46,856 nt of DNA from an uncultured Oscillospiraceae bacterium (GTDB lineage: Bacteria > Bacillota > Clostridia > Oscillospirales > Oscillospiraceae): assembly GCA_949841465.1 (NCBI GenBank), contig CATKZW010000024.1, forward strand, positions 1-46,856, given 5' to 3'. A program made the position numbers and the translations under genes. How positions within the stretch are numbered: position 1 is the first letter of the stretch; every line of letters begins with the position of its first letter. Below the pieces are notes generated by a model. It searched no databases. It was not told the DNA's origin and saw only the letters and a program-made list of their open reading frames with translations. Positions 23,735 to 32,705 of this stretch are shown piece by piece.

Positions 23735-23960
23735 CAATGACGGAGAACAGTACCCCGCGGCCGGGGCTTCAGAGAGGGGACGGACGGTGCAAGTCCCCCG
23801 AAGGCGCGGCGGGAAGGCCCTCCCGAGCCCGGGCAGGAAATGGCCCGGCGGCCCCCGCCGTTACCGGGTCAAGAGTGCGCGCCGGCCGGGCGCGAATTCA
23901 GGTGGAACCGCGGACATTTTTGTTCGCCCTGAGCCGTGGCGGCTCAGGGCGTTTTCGTTT
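23735..23960 (+). promoter_or_regulatory. Glycine T-box riboswitch
   Basis: The antiterminator core AGGTGGAACCGCGG is at 23900-23913, followed by a terminator hairpin (23925-23951) and T-rich tail. Upstream, AACAGTAC and CAGAGAG with ACGGTGCAAGTCCCC (about 23747-23799) look like the Stem I AGTA bulge and distal loop. T-boxes read uncharged tRNA: here uncharged tRNA-Gly should favour the antiterminator and raise glyS expression. GGC in CGAAGGCGC (about 23800) is a possible specifier codon, but I did not fold Stem I to confirm it. Confidence 0.85.
23925..23960 (+). terminator. T-box-controlled terminator
   Basis: A 12-bp stem (CGCCCTGAGCCG with CGGCTCAGGGCG), TGG loop, then TTTTCGTTTT. Competes with the antiterminator that includes the T-box core. 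Confidence 0.85.
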
Positions 23961-23994
23961 TGGGCCGGAAAACACTGAAAAGGAGCGGTATATT

Positions 23995-25419
23995 ATGAAA
24001 AACAGCGAAAAATCCATGGAAAAAATCGTTGCACTGTGCAAGGGCCGGGGCTTTATCTTTGCCGGGTCCGAAATCTACGGCGGCTTGGCCAACACCTGGG
24101 ACTACGGCCCTCTGGGCGTGGAGCTGAAAAACAACATCAAGCGGGCCTGGTGGAAGAAATTCGTCCAGGAGAACCCCTACAACGTGGGCCTGGACGCCGC
24201 CATCCTGATGAACCCTCAGGTGTGGGTGGCCTCCGGCCACGTGGGCGGCTTCTCCGACCCGCTGATGGACTGCAAGGAGTGCCACGAGCGCTTCCGCGCC
24301 GACAAGGTCATCGAGGACTGGTGCGCTGAGAACAGCTTCGAGCTGGGCCGCAGCGTGGACGCTATGAGCCAGTCCGAGATGAAGTCCTTCGTGGACGAGC
24401 ACCAAATCGCCTGCCCCACCTGCGGCAAGTTCAACTGGACCGATATCCGGCAGTTCAACCTGATGTTCAAGACCTTCCAGGGGGTCACCGAGGACGCGAA
24501 AAACACCGTCTACCTTCGTCCCGAGACTGCCCAGGGCATCTTCACCAACTTCGTCAACGTCCAGCGCTCCACCCGGCGCAAGCTGCCCTTCGGCATCGGT
24601 CAGATCGGCAAAAGCTTCCGCAACGAGATCACCCCGGGCAACTTCATCTTCCGCACCCGGGAGTTTGAGCAGATGGAGCTGGAGTTCTTCTGCCAGCCGG
24701 GCACCGAGCTGGAGTGGTTCGCCTACTGGAAAAACTTCTGCCACCAGTGGCTGCTGAACCTGGGCATCAAGGAGGAAAACCTGCGCCTGCGGGACCACGA
24801 CCCCGAGGAGCTGAGCCACTACTCCAACGCCACCACCGACTTTGAGTTTGCCTTCCCCTTCACCGACTGGGGCGAGCTGTGGGGAGTTGCCAGCCGCACC
24901 AATTTCGACCTGAACGCCCATCAGACCACTTCCGGCAAGGACCTGACCTACTTCGACCAGGAAAAGAACGAGCACTATATCCCCTACGTCATCGAGCCCT
25001 CCCTGGGCGTAGAGCGGATGCTGCTGGCCTTCCTGTGCAACGCCTACGACGAGGAGGTCGTGGACGCGGAGAAGAACGACGTGCGCACCGTGCTGCACCT
25101 CCACCCCGCCCTGGCCCCCTTCAAGTGCGCGGTGCTGCCCCTGAGCAAAAAGCTGTCCGACAAGGCCCGTGAGATCCAGGCCGAGCTGTCCAAATACTTC
25201 ATGGCAGACTTTGACGACGCCGGGTCCATCGGCAAGCGCTACCGCCGCCAGGACGAGATCGGCACCCCCTACTGCGTCACCGTGGACTTCGCCACCGTGG
25301 GCGACGACAAGACCGAGGCCGACCACGCTGTCACCATCCGGGACCGGGACACCATGGAGCAGGTCCGGGTGCCCATCAGCGGCCTGAATGCCTGGCTGGA
25401 CGACAAGCTGGCCTATTAA
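23995..25419 (+). CDS. glyS: Glycyl-tRNA synthetase, single-chain (alpha2) type
   Basis: 474 residues, class II synthetase charging tRNA-Gly. The N-terminal [23 protein letters not shown] is the family hallmark. Two CxxC pairs ([15 protein letters not shown]) form the inserted zinc-like motif. Motif 2 is FRNEI with [11 protein letters not shown] and motif 3 is [16 protein letters not shown]-terminal anticodon-binding domain ends [17 protein letters not shown]. The ATG at 23995 has AAAAGGAGCGG upstream and lies 35 nt after the T-box terminator; longer in-frame starts would run through the riboswitch and are rejected. Regulated by the glycine T-box. Confidence 0.95.
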   Translation: MKNSEKSMEKIVALCKGRGFIFAGSEIYGGLANTWDYGPLGVELKNNIKRAWWKKFVQENPYNVGLDAAILMNPQVWVASGHVGGFSDPLMDCKECHERFRADKVIEDWCAENSFELGRSVDAMSQSEMKSFVDEHQIACPTCGKFNWTDIRQFNLMFKTFQGVTEDAKNTVYLRPETAQGIFTNFVNVQRSTRRKLPFGIGQIGKSFRNEITPGNFIFRTREFEQMELEFFCQPGTELEWFAYWKNFCHQWLLNLGIKEENLRLRDHDPEELSHYSNATTDFEFAFPFTDWGELWGVASRTNFDLNAHQTTSGKDLTYFDQEKNEHYIPYVIEPSLGVERMLLAFLCNAYDEEVVDAEKNDVRTVLHLHPALAPFKCAVLPLSKKLSDKAREIQAELSKYFMADFDDAGSIGKRYRRQDEIGTPYCVTVDFATVGDDKTEADHAVTIRDRDTMEQVRVPISGLNAWLDDKLAY

Positions 25420-25545
25420 CAGACTCCGACCCGGCCGCGCCAGCCCCGTCGGGGCTTATCCCCTCTGAACCGCCGCGGCGCAGCGAACATCCGCTCGGCC
25501 GCGGCCGGGCAGGTCACACAGGCCAAAGGCGCCGCGCAAATATGC

Positions 25546-25590
25546 AGCCCCCTCCAATCCGCCGCCATGACGGGTTGGAGGGGGCTTTTG
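25546..25590 (+). terminator. Terminator of glyS
   Basis: A 15-bp stem (AGCCCCCTCCAATCC with GGGTTGGAGGGGGCT, one G-U) followed by TTTTGC. The 125 bp before it is GC-rich and holds no gene. Confidence 0.8.
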
Positions 25591-25859
25591 CTCTGTTTTC
25601 CACCCCGCTGGCCCGCCCATCTCACACACGGACGTTTTCACGGCGCTTCTCCCAGAGAGCCATGCGCCCCGGCGGCGGGCGCTCAGCCGTCTGGGTTCAG
25701 GCCATCCCCGGGGAAACGAGACCAGGAAAATTTTGTCTGCGCAAATGTTGATTATTAAACTACGGTATGATATGGTCTATTTACGAACATGCAGGCGGCC
25801 ACATAGCAGGGCAAAGCCGTCAACGGCCCCCAAACGCGAGAGAAAGGATGCATGATGGG

Positions 25860-27143
25860 ATGGATTTCAAGATGCTGTATACAGTCGTGGTTGCCGACGA
25901 CGAGGACGAGCTGCGGGAGGCGGTGTGCACCATGATCCCGTGGGAGGAGCTTGGGTTTCGGCTGGTGGGCAGCGCCGGGAACGGGCTGGACGCCCTCCAG
26001 CTGGTGGAGCAGCACGAGCCGGACCTGCTGCTCACCGACATCAGGATGCCCTTCATCTCCGGGATCGAACTGGCCCGCCAGGTGCGGGAGGTGCGCCCCG
26101 CCACCCACATCGCCTTTCTCACCGGGTACGATGATTTTGAATATGCCAAGCAGGCCATCCGGTACAACATTATCAGTTATATGCTCAAGCCGCTGACGGT
26201 GAGCGGCCTTGCGGAGGAATTGCGGATCATCCGCCGGAAGATCGACGACGATTTCGCCACATTCCGCCAGGCGGTCCCCCAGGGGGACGGGCTGGACGCC
26301 CAGGCGGCCCTGCTGATGTCCCTGGTGCTGGACCCCTGCGCCGATCCGGAGGGGGACGCCCGGACGGAGGCATACGCCTGCCAGTGCGGCCTTCTGCGGG
26401 ACGCGGATGACAGGCTCGGCTGCACCGTCATGGTGTCCATCCTGCTGGATGAGGACGGCGCGGTGGATACGCCCCCGTCCTTTGCCGCGTCGGTGGACCG
26501 GCTGGCGGAAAAGTACCTGCGCAGCGTCAGCTTTTTTGCGCCGGGGAAGGTGGTGTCGGTGCTGCTGGGGGAGCCGTCCGCCTCTGCGGAGCCCCTGTAT
26601 ATGCTGGCGGACGAAATCCCCCAGATGGCATGCCGGGTGCTGGGCAGGCGGTGCCGGGTGGGGGTCAGCCGGACGGTGAGCGGCCTGAACGCCCTCCACG
26701 GCGCGTACCGGGAGGCGGTGGAGGTGCTCCGGCAGGGGGACAGGACGGAGGGGGACGCCCAGTTTATCGGCGATTTGGAGCCCGCCATCAAGGGCGGCAG
26801 CCTGCTGTGCAGGCGGGCGCTGGAGACCATAGAGCAGCACTATATGGACCCCGGGCTCTCCCTGGTGTCCCTGAGCGGGATGCTGGACGTGAGCCCCAAC
26901 CATCTGAGCGCATGCATCAAAAAATACGCCGGGGAGACCTTCATCAACACCCTGATCCGAAAGCGGATGGAGGCGGCCATGGAGCTGCTGTCCGCCACCG
27001 GCCTGAAAATACGGGACGTGGCCCAGCGGTGCGGCTACACGGACCAGCACTATTTCAGCTACTGCTTTAAAAAATACTGCGGCGAGTCCCCCAACGCCCT
27101 GCGGCGGAGGCTGGACGCGGAAAAGGCAGGTGAGCAGGCGTGA
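25860..27143 (+). CDS. YesN/AraC-type response regulator
   Basis: About 427 residues. The receiver domain (about 5-125) has acidic VVADDEDE, the phospho-acceptor Asp in LLLTDIRMP, Thr in AFLTGYDDF and Lys in MLKPL. The middle 200 residues are variable. The C-terminus is an AraC HTH pair (LVSLSGMLDVSPNHLSACIKK, then KIRDVAQRCGYTDQHYFSYCFKKYCG). Such regulators pair with Cache-sensor histidine kinases and control sugar ABC transporters. The start is ATG 25860 (or 25848). Its stop overlaps the kinase start (TGATG), but that kinase is a stump, leaving this regulator without its native partner. The mgl genes downstream are the likely target. Confidence 0.85.
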   Translation: MDFKMLYTVVVADDEDELREAVCTMIPWEELGFRLVGSAGNGLDALQLVEQHEPDLLLTDIRMPFISGIELARQVREVRPATHIAFLTGYDDFEYAKQAIRYNIISYMLKPLTVSGLAEELRIIRRKIDDDFATFRQAVPQGDGLDAQAALLMSLVLDPCADPEGDARTEAYACQCGLLRDADDRLGCTVMVSILLDEDGAVDTPPSFAASVDRLAEKYLRSVSFFAPGKVVSVLLGEPSASAEPLYMLADEIPQMACRVLGRRCRVGVSRTVSGLNALHGAYREAVEVLRQGDRTEGDAQFIGDLEPAIKGGSLLCRRALETIEQHYMDPGLSLVSLSGMLDVSPNHLSACIKKYAGETFINTLIRKRMEAAMELLSATGLKIRDVAQRCGYTDQHYFSYCFKKYCGESPNALRRRLDAEKAGEQA

Positions 27144-27484
27144 TGGAAGGCACGCCCCGCAGGGGCCCGCGCACCACCACCATTCTGCTGTCCATGGTGG
27201 TGGGGGTGATGAGCGTGATTTTATGCTGCTGCATCCTGCTGTTCCTGAACCGCTACCGCAGCGCCCTGGTGCACAGCGCCCGCACCAGCAGCGCCCAGGC
27301 GGTGACCCAGGTGTCCGGCACGGTGGACCGCTATCTGAAGGATATGGAGCAGACCATGGAGCTGGTGGGGCAGGGCGGTTTGGAGGCTATGGTGGACACC
27401 TCCACCCAGATTGTAAATCGGGACAACCTTTTTACCATAGATGTTCAAAAGGCGCTGTTTGCCTTTGAACTCCACAAAAATTGA
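27143..27484 (+). pseudogene. N-terminal stump of a sensor histidine kinase
   Basis: 113 codons, overlapping the response regulator stop. A basic N-terminus is followed by one membrane helix (TTILLSMVVGVMSVILCCCILLFL) and the start of an extracellular dCache-like sensor helix (ALVHSARTSSAQAVTQVSGTVDRYLKDMEQTMELV). YesM-type kinases are usually about 550-600 residues; here everything after the first sensor strands, including HAMP, histidine and ATPase domains, is missing, and the frame ends in a tail (KALFAFELHKN) unlike the family. A deletion probably joined it to the mgl upstream region. Confidence 0.7.
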
Positions 27485-27567
27485 GCAAATTCGACAATTT
27501 TGGAAGAAAAAATTTTTGCACATTGTTCAGCTTGGATGAAAAATTACCCTCATTGCGGTGAAATTTC

Positions 27568-27597
27568 CCCTTGCTTTTTGGAGCGTTTTCTTATAAT
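27568..27597 (+). promoter_or_regulatory. mglBAC promoter
   Basis: Perfect -10 TATAAT (27592-27597) in an AT-rich stretch. The -35 is weak (CCTTGC/TTGCTT around 27569-27576), as expected for an activated promoter. The lead from 27485 to here is AT-rich, with no gene. Confidence 0.55.
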
Positions 27598-27625
27598 CTA
27601 AAATAGATGAAGCGAAATGTTTTTC

Positions 27626-27671
27626 AAAAAGGACGTGCGTCCTTTTTGTTTCCCGCCAGGGACGGGAAACA
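27626..27671 (+). promoter_or_regulatory. Paired hairpins in the mglB leader
   Basis: CAAAAAGGAC/GTCCTTTTTG with GTGC loop (27626-27649), directly followed by GTTTCCCG/CGGGAAAC (27649-27671). The first ends in a T5 run and could act as an attenuator; the second could compete with it. They lie about 30-75 nt after the -10 and before the mglB RBS. Confidence 0.45.
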
Positions 27672-27744
27672 AAACCGGCGTTTCGTCCACTTGAGGATAG
27701 AGAAGGACATTGCGTTTCAATCATTAAGGAAAAGGAGAATTGCT

Positions 27745-29061
27745 ATGAAAAAAGCTCTTGCACTGCTCTTGGCCGCCATGATGGCATTCAGCCTGTTCGC
27801 CTGCGGAGGCGGCGGCGAGGACCAGAACCCCGGCGGCAACACCGCCAATCCCGGCACTGCCGACACCCAGAAGCCCGACAGCAACCCCACCGGCGGCGAC
27901 GTGGCCAACAAGGACAAGCCCCTTGTCTGGTTTAACCGCCAGCCCTCCAACAGTTCCACCGGCGAGCTGGATATGAACGCCTTGAACTTCAACAGCAGCA
28001 CCTACTATGTGGGCTTCGACGCCGTTCAGGGCGCTGAGCTCCAGGGCCAGATGATCCTGGACTATATCACCGCCCACATTGATGAGATCGACCGCAATGG
28101 CGACGGCATCATCGGCTACGTGCTGGCCATCGGCGACATCGGCCACAACGACTCCATCGCCCGTACCCGCGGCGTCCGCAAGGCTCTGGACACTGCCGTT
28201 GAGGACGGCGGCAACATCAAGAGCGACGCCGTGGGCGTCAACGCCGACGGCAACGCCAGCGCTGTCAAGGACGGCAAGCTGACCATCAACGGCAAGGAGT
28301 ACACCGTCCGCGAGCTGGCCTCTCAGGAGATGAAGAACTCCGCCGGCGCCACCTGGGACGCCGCCACCGCCGGCAACACCATCGGCACCTGGGTGTCCAC
28401 CTTCGGCGACCAGATCGACATCGTGGCCTCCAACAACGACGGCATGGGCATGGCCATGTTCAACGCCTGGTCCAAGGCCGAGAAGGTCCCCACCTTCGGC
28501 TATGACGCCAACGCCGACGCGGTGGCCGCCATCGCCGACGGCTACGGCGGCACAATCAGCCAGCACGCCGACGTGCAGGCCTACCTGACCCTGCGGGTGC
28601 TGCGCAACGCCCTGGACGGCGTGGACGTGGACACCGGCATCGGCACCCCCGATGACGCGGGCAACGTGCTGAGCGACGACGTGTACAAGTACGTGGAGTC
28701 CGAGCGCTCCTACTATGCACTGAACGCGGCCGTGACCGCCGAGAACTACCAGGACTTCCTGGACGCCACCAAGCCCTACGGCCCCGTGTCCAACCAGCTG
28801 AGCGCCGACGGCCACCCCACCAAGAACGTGTGGCTGGACATCTACAACGCGGCTGATAACTTCCTCAGCGCCACCTATCAGCCCCTGCTGCAGAACTACG
28901 ACGACCTGCTGAACCTGAACGTGGAGTATATCGGCGGCGACGGCCAGACCGAGGGCAACATCACCAACCGCCTGAGCAACCCCAGCCAGTACGACGCGTT
29001 CGCCATCAACATGGTGAAGACCGACAACGCGGCCTCCTACACCGGCCTGCTGAGCCAGTAA
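27745..29061 (+). CDS. mglB: Galactose/glucose-type ABC transporter substrate-binding lipoprotein
   Basis: 438 residues. The lipobox is LFAC after a short signal (MKKALALLLAAMMAFS), then a low-complexity Gly/Asn/Asp linker. The periplasmic-binding fold of the MglB group follows. The diagnostic calcium loop lies within EIDRNGDGIIGYVLAIGDIGHND, followed by ARTRGVRKAL as in galactose/glucose-binding proteins. Later segments DIVASNNDGMGMAM and VPTFGYDANADAVAAI line the sugar site. Longer than E. coli MglB (about 330) owing to the linker and an insert around DGNASAVKDGKLTINGKEY. First gene of mglBAC; AAAAGGAG precedes the ATG. It captures hexose for MglAC. Confidence 0.85.
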   Translation: MKKALALLLAAMMAFSLFACGGGGEDQNPGGNTANPGTADTQKPDSNPTGGDVANKDKPLVWFNRQPSNSSTGELDMNALNFNSSTYYVGFDAVQGAELQGQMILDYITAHIDEIDRNGDGIIGYVLAIGDIGHNDSIARTRGVRKALDTAVEDGGNIKSDAVGVNADGNASAVKDGKLTINGKEYTVRELASQEMKNSAGATWDAATAGNTIGTWVSTFGDQIDIVASNNDGMGMAMFNAWSKAEKVPTFGYDANADAVAAIADGYGGTISQHADVQAYLTLRVLRNALDGVDVDTGIGTPDDAGNVLSDDVYKYVESERSYYALNAAVTAENYQDFLDATKPYGPVSNQLSADGHPTKNVWLDIYNAADNFLSATYQPLLQNYDDLLNLNVEYIGGDGQTEGNITNRLSNPSQYDAFAINMVKTDNAASYTGLLSQ

Positions 29062-29123
29062 GACCAGCGGCCCACTCCTTGGAGGAATACCTTCTTCGCT
29101 GACAAGTAAATGACTTGCGATTA

Positions 29124-29182
29124 GGGGGAGGGAATTCTCCGTTCGGTAAAGCAGCGCTCCGTTCGGAAGAAGGAACTCCCCC
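29124..29182 (+). promoter_or_regulatory. Intercistronic stem-loop between mglB and mglA
   Basis: GGGGGAG (29124-29130) pairs with CTCCCCC (29176-29182) around a segment carrying two CTCCGTTCGG repeats. Together with the 209-nt mglB-mglA gap it probably protects mglB mRNA and lowers read-through, giving more binding protein than transporter. Confidence 0.5.
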
Positions 29183-29270
29183 CAATTGCTTTCAAGCCGC
29201 TTAAAAAAAGAACTCCGGCAGGATCAGGCCTTTTCTGAACCTGCTGATCTGCATAACGGGGGTGACGAAA

Positions 29271-30779
29271 ATGTCTGATGTGAAAGACGATGTCGTCCTG
29301 TCGATCCGCGGAATGAGCAAGTCATTCGGCCGCAACCGGGTGCTTGACCATATCAACCTGGATGTGAAACGCGGAACGGTCATGGGGCTGATGGGCGAGA
29401 ACGGCGCCGGCAAGTCCACCATGATGAAGTGCCTGTTCGGCACCTACCAGAAGGACGAGGGAAAGATCTACCTGAACGGGAAGGAAGTCAGCTTTTCCGG
29501 CCCGAAGGACGCCCTGGAAAACGGGATTGCCATGGTCCACCAGGAGCTGAACCAGTGCCTGGAGCGCAACGTCATGGATAACCTGTTCCTGGGGCGTTAT
29601 CCCACCAATTCCATGGGAATTGTGGACGAGGGCAGCATGAAGAAAACGGCGGCGGAGCTGTTCCGCAAGCTGGGCATGACGGTAAACCTGAACCAGCCCA
29701 TGCGGAATATGTCCGTCTCCCAGCGGCAGATGTGCGAGATCGCCAAGGCCATCTCCTACAACTCCCAGGTCATCGTTCTGGACGAGCCCACCTCCTCCCT
29801 CACCGTCCAGGAGGTGGATAAGCTCTTCGAGATGATGAGGATGCTGAAGGAGCAGGGAATCTCCCTGGTGTACATCTCCCACAAGATGGACGAGATCTTC
29901 GAAATCTGTGACGAAATCTCCGTGCTCCGGGACGGCAACCTGGTGATGACCAAGCCCGCCAGGGACACCAATATGAACGAGCTCATCGCCGCCATGGTGG
30001 GCCGCTCCCTGGAAAGCCGCTTCCCACCGGTGGACAACACGCCGGGGGACACCATTTTGTCGGTGCAGCACCTGTCCACCAAGTACGCGCCCCACCTCCA
30101 GGACATCTCCTTCGACGTGCGGGAGGGCGAGATCTTCGGCCTGTACGGCCTGGTGGGCGCAGGGCGCACCGAGCTGCTGGAGACCATCTTCGGCGTGCGC
30201 ACCCGCGCTGCGGGCCGGGTCTACTTCAAAAACCGGCTGATGAACTTCTCCAACGCCAAGGAGGCCATCGAGCACGGCTTTGCCATGATCACCGAGGAGC
30301 GCAAGGCCAACGGCCTGTTCCTCAAGTGCGATTTGACCTTTAACACCACCATCGCCAACCTGGAGCAGTACAAGGCCGGCGTGGCGCTGTCCGACGCCAA
30401 GATGGTCAAGGCCACCGCCAAGGAGATCAAGACCATGCACACCAAGTGCATGGGCCCGGACGACATGATTACCAGCCTGTCCGGCGGCAACCAGCAGAAG
30501 GTCATCTTCGGCAAGTGGCTGGAGCGGGAACCCCAGGTCTTTATGATGGACGAGCCCACCCGCGGCATCGACGTGGGCGCCAAATATGAGATCTACGAGC
30601 TGATCATCAACATGGCAAAGCAGGGCAAGACCATCATCGTGGTCTCCTCCGAAATGCCGGAGATTCTGGGCATCACCAACCGGATCGGCGTGATGTCCAA
30701 CGGCTACCTCTCCGGCATCGTCAACAGCAGCGAGACCGATCAGGAGGAGCTTTTGCGGCTCAGCGCGAAATATCTGTAA
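29271..30779 (+). CDS. mglA: Sugar ABC transporter ATP-binding protein (two ATPase domains)
   Basis: 502 residues. The first domain has Walker A GENGAGKSTMMKCL, signature VSQRQ (a non-canonical LSGGQ) and Walker B VIVLDEPTSSL. The second has a degenerate Walker A (GLVGAGRTELLETIFG), signature LSGGNQQK and Walker B FMMDEPTRGID. This asymmetric double ATPase is typical of MglA/RbsA carbohydrate transporters, where one chain drives the permease dimer. The ATG at 29271 follows GGGGGTG; a GTG at 29262 overlaps that site and is rejected. Followed by mglC with 15 nt between. Confidence 0.9.
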   Translation: MSDVKDDVVLSIRGMSKSFGRNRVLDHINLDVKRGTVMGLMGENGAGKSTMMKCLFGTYQKDEGKIYLNGKEVSFSGPKDALENGIAMVHQELNQCLERNVMDNLFLGRYPTNSMGIVDEGSMKKTAAELFRKLGMTVNLNQPMRNMSVSQRQMCEIAKAISYNSQVIVLDEPTSSLTVQEVDKLFEMMRMLKEQGISLVYISHKMDEIFEICDEISVLRDGNLVMTKPARDTNMNELIAAMVGRSLESRFPPVDNTPGDTILSVQHLSTKYAPHLQDISFDVREGEIFGLYGLVGAGRTELLETIFGVRTRAAGRVYFKNRLMNFSNAKEAIEHGFAMITEERKANGLFLKCDLTFNTTIANLEQYKAGVALSDAKMVKATAKEIKTMHTKCMGPDDMITSLSGGNQQKVIFGKWLEREPQVFMMDEPTRGIDVGAKYEIYELIINMAKQGKTIIVVSSEMPEILGITNRIGVMSNGYLSGIVNSSETDQEELLRLSAKYL

Positions 30780-30794
30780 GGGGGGACATTGCAT

Positions 30795-32453
30795 ATGGCA
30801 ACAGAGAATACAAAGATTTTGACGGCGGAGCAGGAGCTCCAGCTGCGCAAGCCCATCGACGACTATGTGGGCGGCATCCAGGAGCAGATCAACGCCCTGC
30901 GCAAGGATGGCACCGATAAGGCCGTCGAGATTCAAAGCGCCCTGGACAATCTGAAGCGGGACCGCATCTACACGGCCCAGGAGAAGGAGACCCGGCGGGC
31001 CCAGCTCAGGAAGGAGCTGGAGCAGGCTAAGGCGGTGGAGGCCAGGAACAAGGAGCAGATCTCCAAGCTCATCGCCGACGCCGAGGGCTACCTCAAGGCC
31101 AATTACGCCAGCTACTACCAGGTGGTGGAGGCCAGCTGTACCCAGGAAAAGGCCCAGGCCCAGCAGAAGTACCAGGCGGCGGTGGCCCAGCTCAACCAGG
31201 AGCACCAGGCCGCGGTGGCCAAGCTCAGCGACGCCCAGGAGATCAAGGACGAGAAGTACGTCCATAAAAACCGCCTGTTCGACGCAAAGATGAAGCTGGA
31301 CAAGGACCTACAGGACATTAAGGACCGCCGCCACGCCGCCTTCGATCACAAATACCACCTGATCGACCTGCTGCGGCTGTCCAAGTTCACCTTGGGCGAG
31401 TCCATGGCCCAGCGGTGGGAGAACTATCGGTACAGCTTCAACATCCGCACCTTCCTGCTGCGCAACGGCCTGTATCTGGCCATTGCCGTCATCTTCATCG
31501 CGCTGTGTATCGTCACCCCCATCGTCAAGGGGCCCAAGGTCCAGCTGCTGACGGTGAACAATATCCTGAACATCCTCCAGCAGGCGTCCCCCCGGATGTT
31601 CCTGGCGCTGGGCGTGGCGGGCCTGATTATGCTGGCCGGCACCGACCTGTCCATTGGCCGTATGGTGGGCATGGGCATGACCGCCGCCACCATCGTGATG
31701 CACAACGGCATCAACACCGGCGGCGTCTTTGGGCATATCTTTGACTTCACCGGTATGCCGGTCCCCGCGCGGGTGCTCCTGGCCCTGGTGGTGTGTATCG
31801 TGCTGTGCACCATCTTCACCACCATCGCGGGCTTCTTCACCGCCAAGTTCAAAATGCACCCCTTCATCTCCACCATGGCGAATATGCTGGTCATCTTCGG
31901 CCTGGTGACCTACGCCACCAAGGGCGTGTCCTTCGGCGGCATCGACTCCAGCATCCCCGACATGATCATCCCCAAGCTCAACGGCTTCCCCACCATCATC
32001 CTCTGGGCGCTGGCGGCGGTGGTCATCGTGTGGTTCATCTGGAACAAGACCACCTTCGGTAAGAACCTGTACGCCGTGGGCGGCAACCCTGAGGCGGCGT
32101 CGGTCTCCGGCATCTCTGTGTTCTGGGTTACGGTGGGCGCGTTTATCATGGCGGGCATCCTGTACGGCTTCGGCTCCTGGCTGGAGTGTATCCGCATGTT
32201 CGGCTCCGGCTCAGCGGCTTACGGCCAGGGCTGGGAGATGGACGCCATCGCGGCCTGCGTGGTGGGCGGCGTCTCCTTCACCGGCGGCATCGGCAAGATC
32301 TCCGGCGTGGTGACGGGCGTGTTTATCTTCACCGCCCTGACCTACTCCCTGACCACCTTGGGCATTGACGCCAACCTCCAGTTCGTGTTCTCCGGCATCA
32401 TCATCCTGGTGGCCGTTATGTTGGACTGCCTGAAGTACGTCCAGAAGAAGTAA
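30795..32453 (+). CDS. mglC: Sugar ABC transporter permease with N-terminal coiled-coil extension
   Basis: 552 residues, against about 330-340 for ordinary MglC. The C-terminal 340 are a BPD_transp_2 permease with about 8-10 membrane segments (from LYLAIAVIFIALCIV), the loop LAGTDLSIGRMVG and GGNPEAASVSGI. The first 205 or so residues are a long, charged, heptad-like coiled coil with no membrane segment (QEQINALRKD, RRAQLRKELEQAKAVEARNKEQ, AQQKYQAAVAQLNQEHQAAVAKL). It would sit in the cytoplasm next to MglA. The joint is in frame with normal codon use and no stop or second start, so this looks like a natural fusion. The role of the extension is unknown. Confidence 0.85.
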   Translation: MATENTKILTAEQELQLRKPIDDYVGGIQEQINALRKDGTDKAVEIQSALDNLKRDRIYTAQEKETRRAQLRKELEQAKAVEARNKEQISKLIADAEGYLKANYASYYQVVEASCTQEKAQAQQKYQAAVAQLNQEHQAAVAKLSDAQEIKDEKYVHKNRLFDAKMKLDKDLQDIKDRRHAAFDHKYHLIDLLRLSKFTLGESMAQRWENYRYSFNIRTFLLRNGLYLAIAVIFIALCIVTPIVKGPKVQLLTVNNILNILQQASPRMFLALGVAGLIMLAGTDLSIGRMVGMGMTAATIVMHNGINTGGVFGHIFDFTGMPVPARVLLALVVCIVLCTIFTTIAGFFTAKFKMHPFISTMANMLVIFGLVTYATKGVSFGGIDSSIPDMIIPKLNGFPTIILWALAAVVIVWFIWNKTTFGKNLYAVGGNPEAASVSGISVFWVTVGAFIMAGILYGFGSWLECIRMFGSGSAAYGQGWEMDAIAACVVGGVSFTGGIGKISGVVTGVFIFTALTYSLTTLGIDANLQFVFSGIIILVAVMLDCLKYVQKK

Positions 32454-32516
32454 TCATCACGGCACGAAACGGAAAAGCCGCCGCAGAGCCGGCGGGAAAA
32501 TTTCAGCCTGTCGAAG

Positions 32517-32553
32517 GCGGCCTGTCTGAGCAATGCTCGGACAGGCCGCTTTT
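32517..32553 (+). terminator. Terminator of mglBAC
   Basis: GCGGCCTGTCTGAGCA pairs with TGCTCGGACAGGCCGC (one G-U at the inner part), followed by TTTTA. Confidence 0.7.
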
Positions 32554-32608
32554 AGCAGGCTTGTCCTCCCGGCACAAAAAATCAGCCGAAAAAAATTTCG
32601 GAAATGTC

Positions 32609-32665
32609 TTGACAGAGGGTGACTATTGTAGTAGTATCTTTTTAGGGCTACTATTGCAATAGTCA
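32609..32665 (+). promoter_or_regulatory. blaI promoter with BlaI/MecI-type operator
   Basis: TTGACA (32609-32614), 17 bp, TAGTAT (32632-32637). Two inverted half-operators cover it: TGACTATTGTAGTAG (32620-32634) and CTACTATTGCAATAGTCA (32648-32665). They contain TACTA/TAGTA as in BlaI/MecI operators, so BlaI should repress its own transcript by blocking RNA polymerase. Confidence 0.75.
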
Positions 32666-32705
32666 TTTTGCGCGTCCCCGACCGCGCAGAAGGAGGTCAC
32701 ATTCC

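Noticed and set aside
23695-23994. 100-residue N-terminal extension of glycyl-tRNA synthetase
   Set aside because: It would be translated through the T-box and its terminator; the ATG at 23995 with AAAAGGAG gives the normal protein start.
29322-31265. 647-codon open frame antisense to mglA and mglC
   Set aside because: Shadow of the strongly supported mglA and mglC frames; composition is typical of a reverse-strand artefact.
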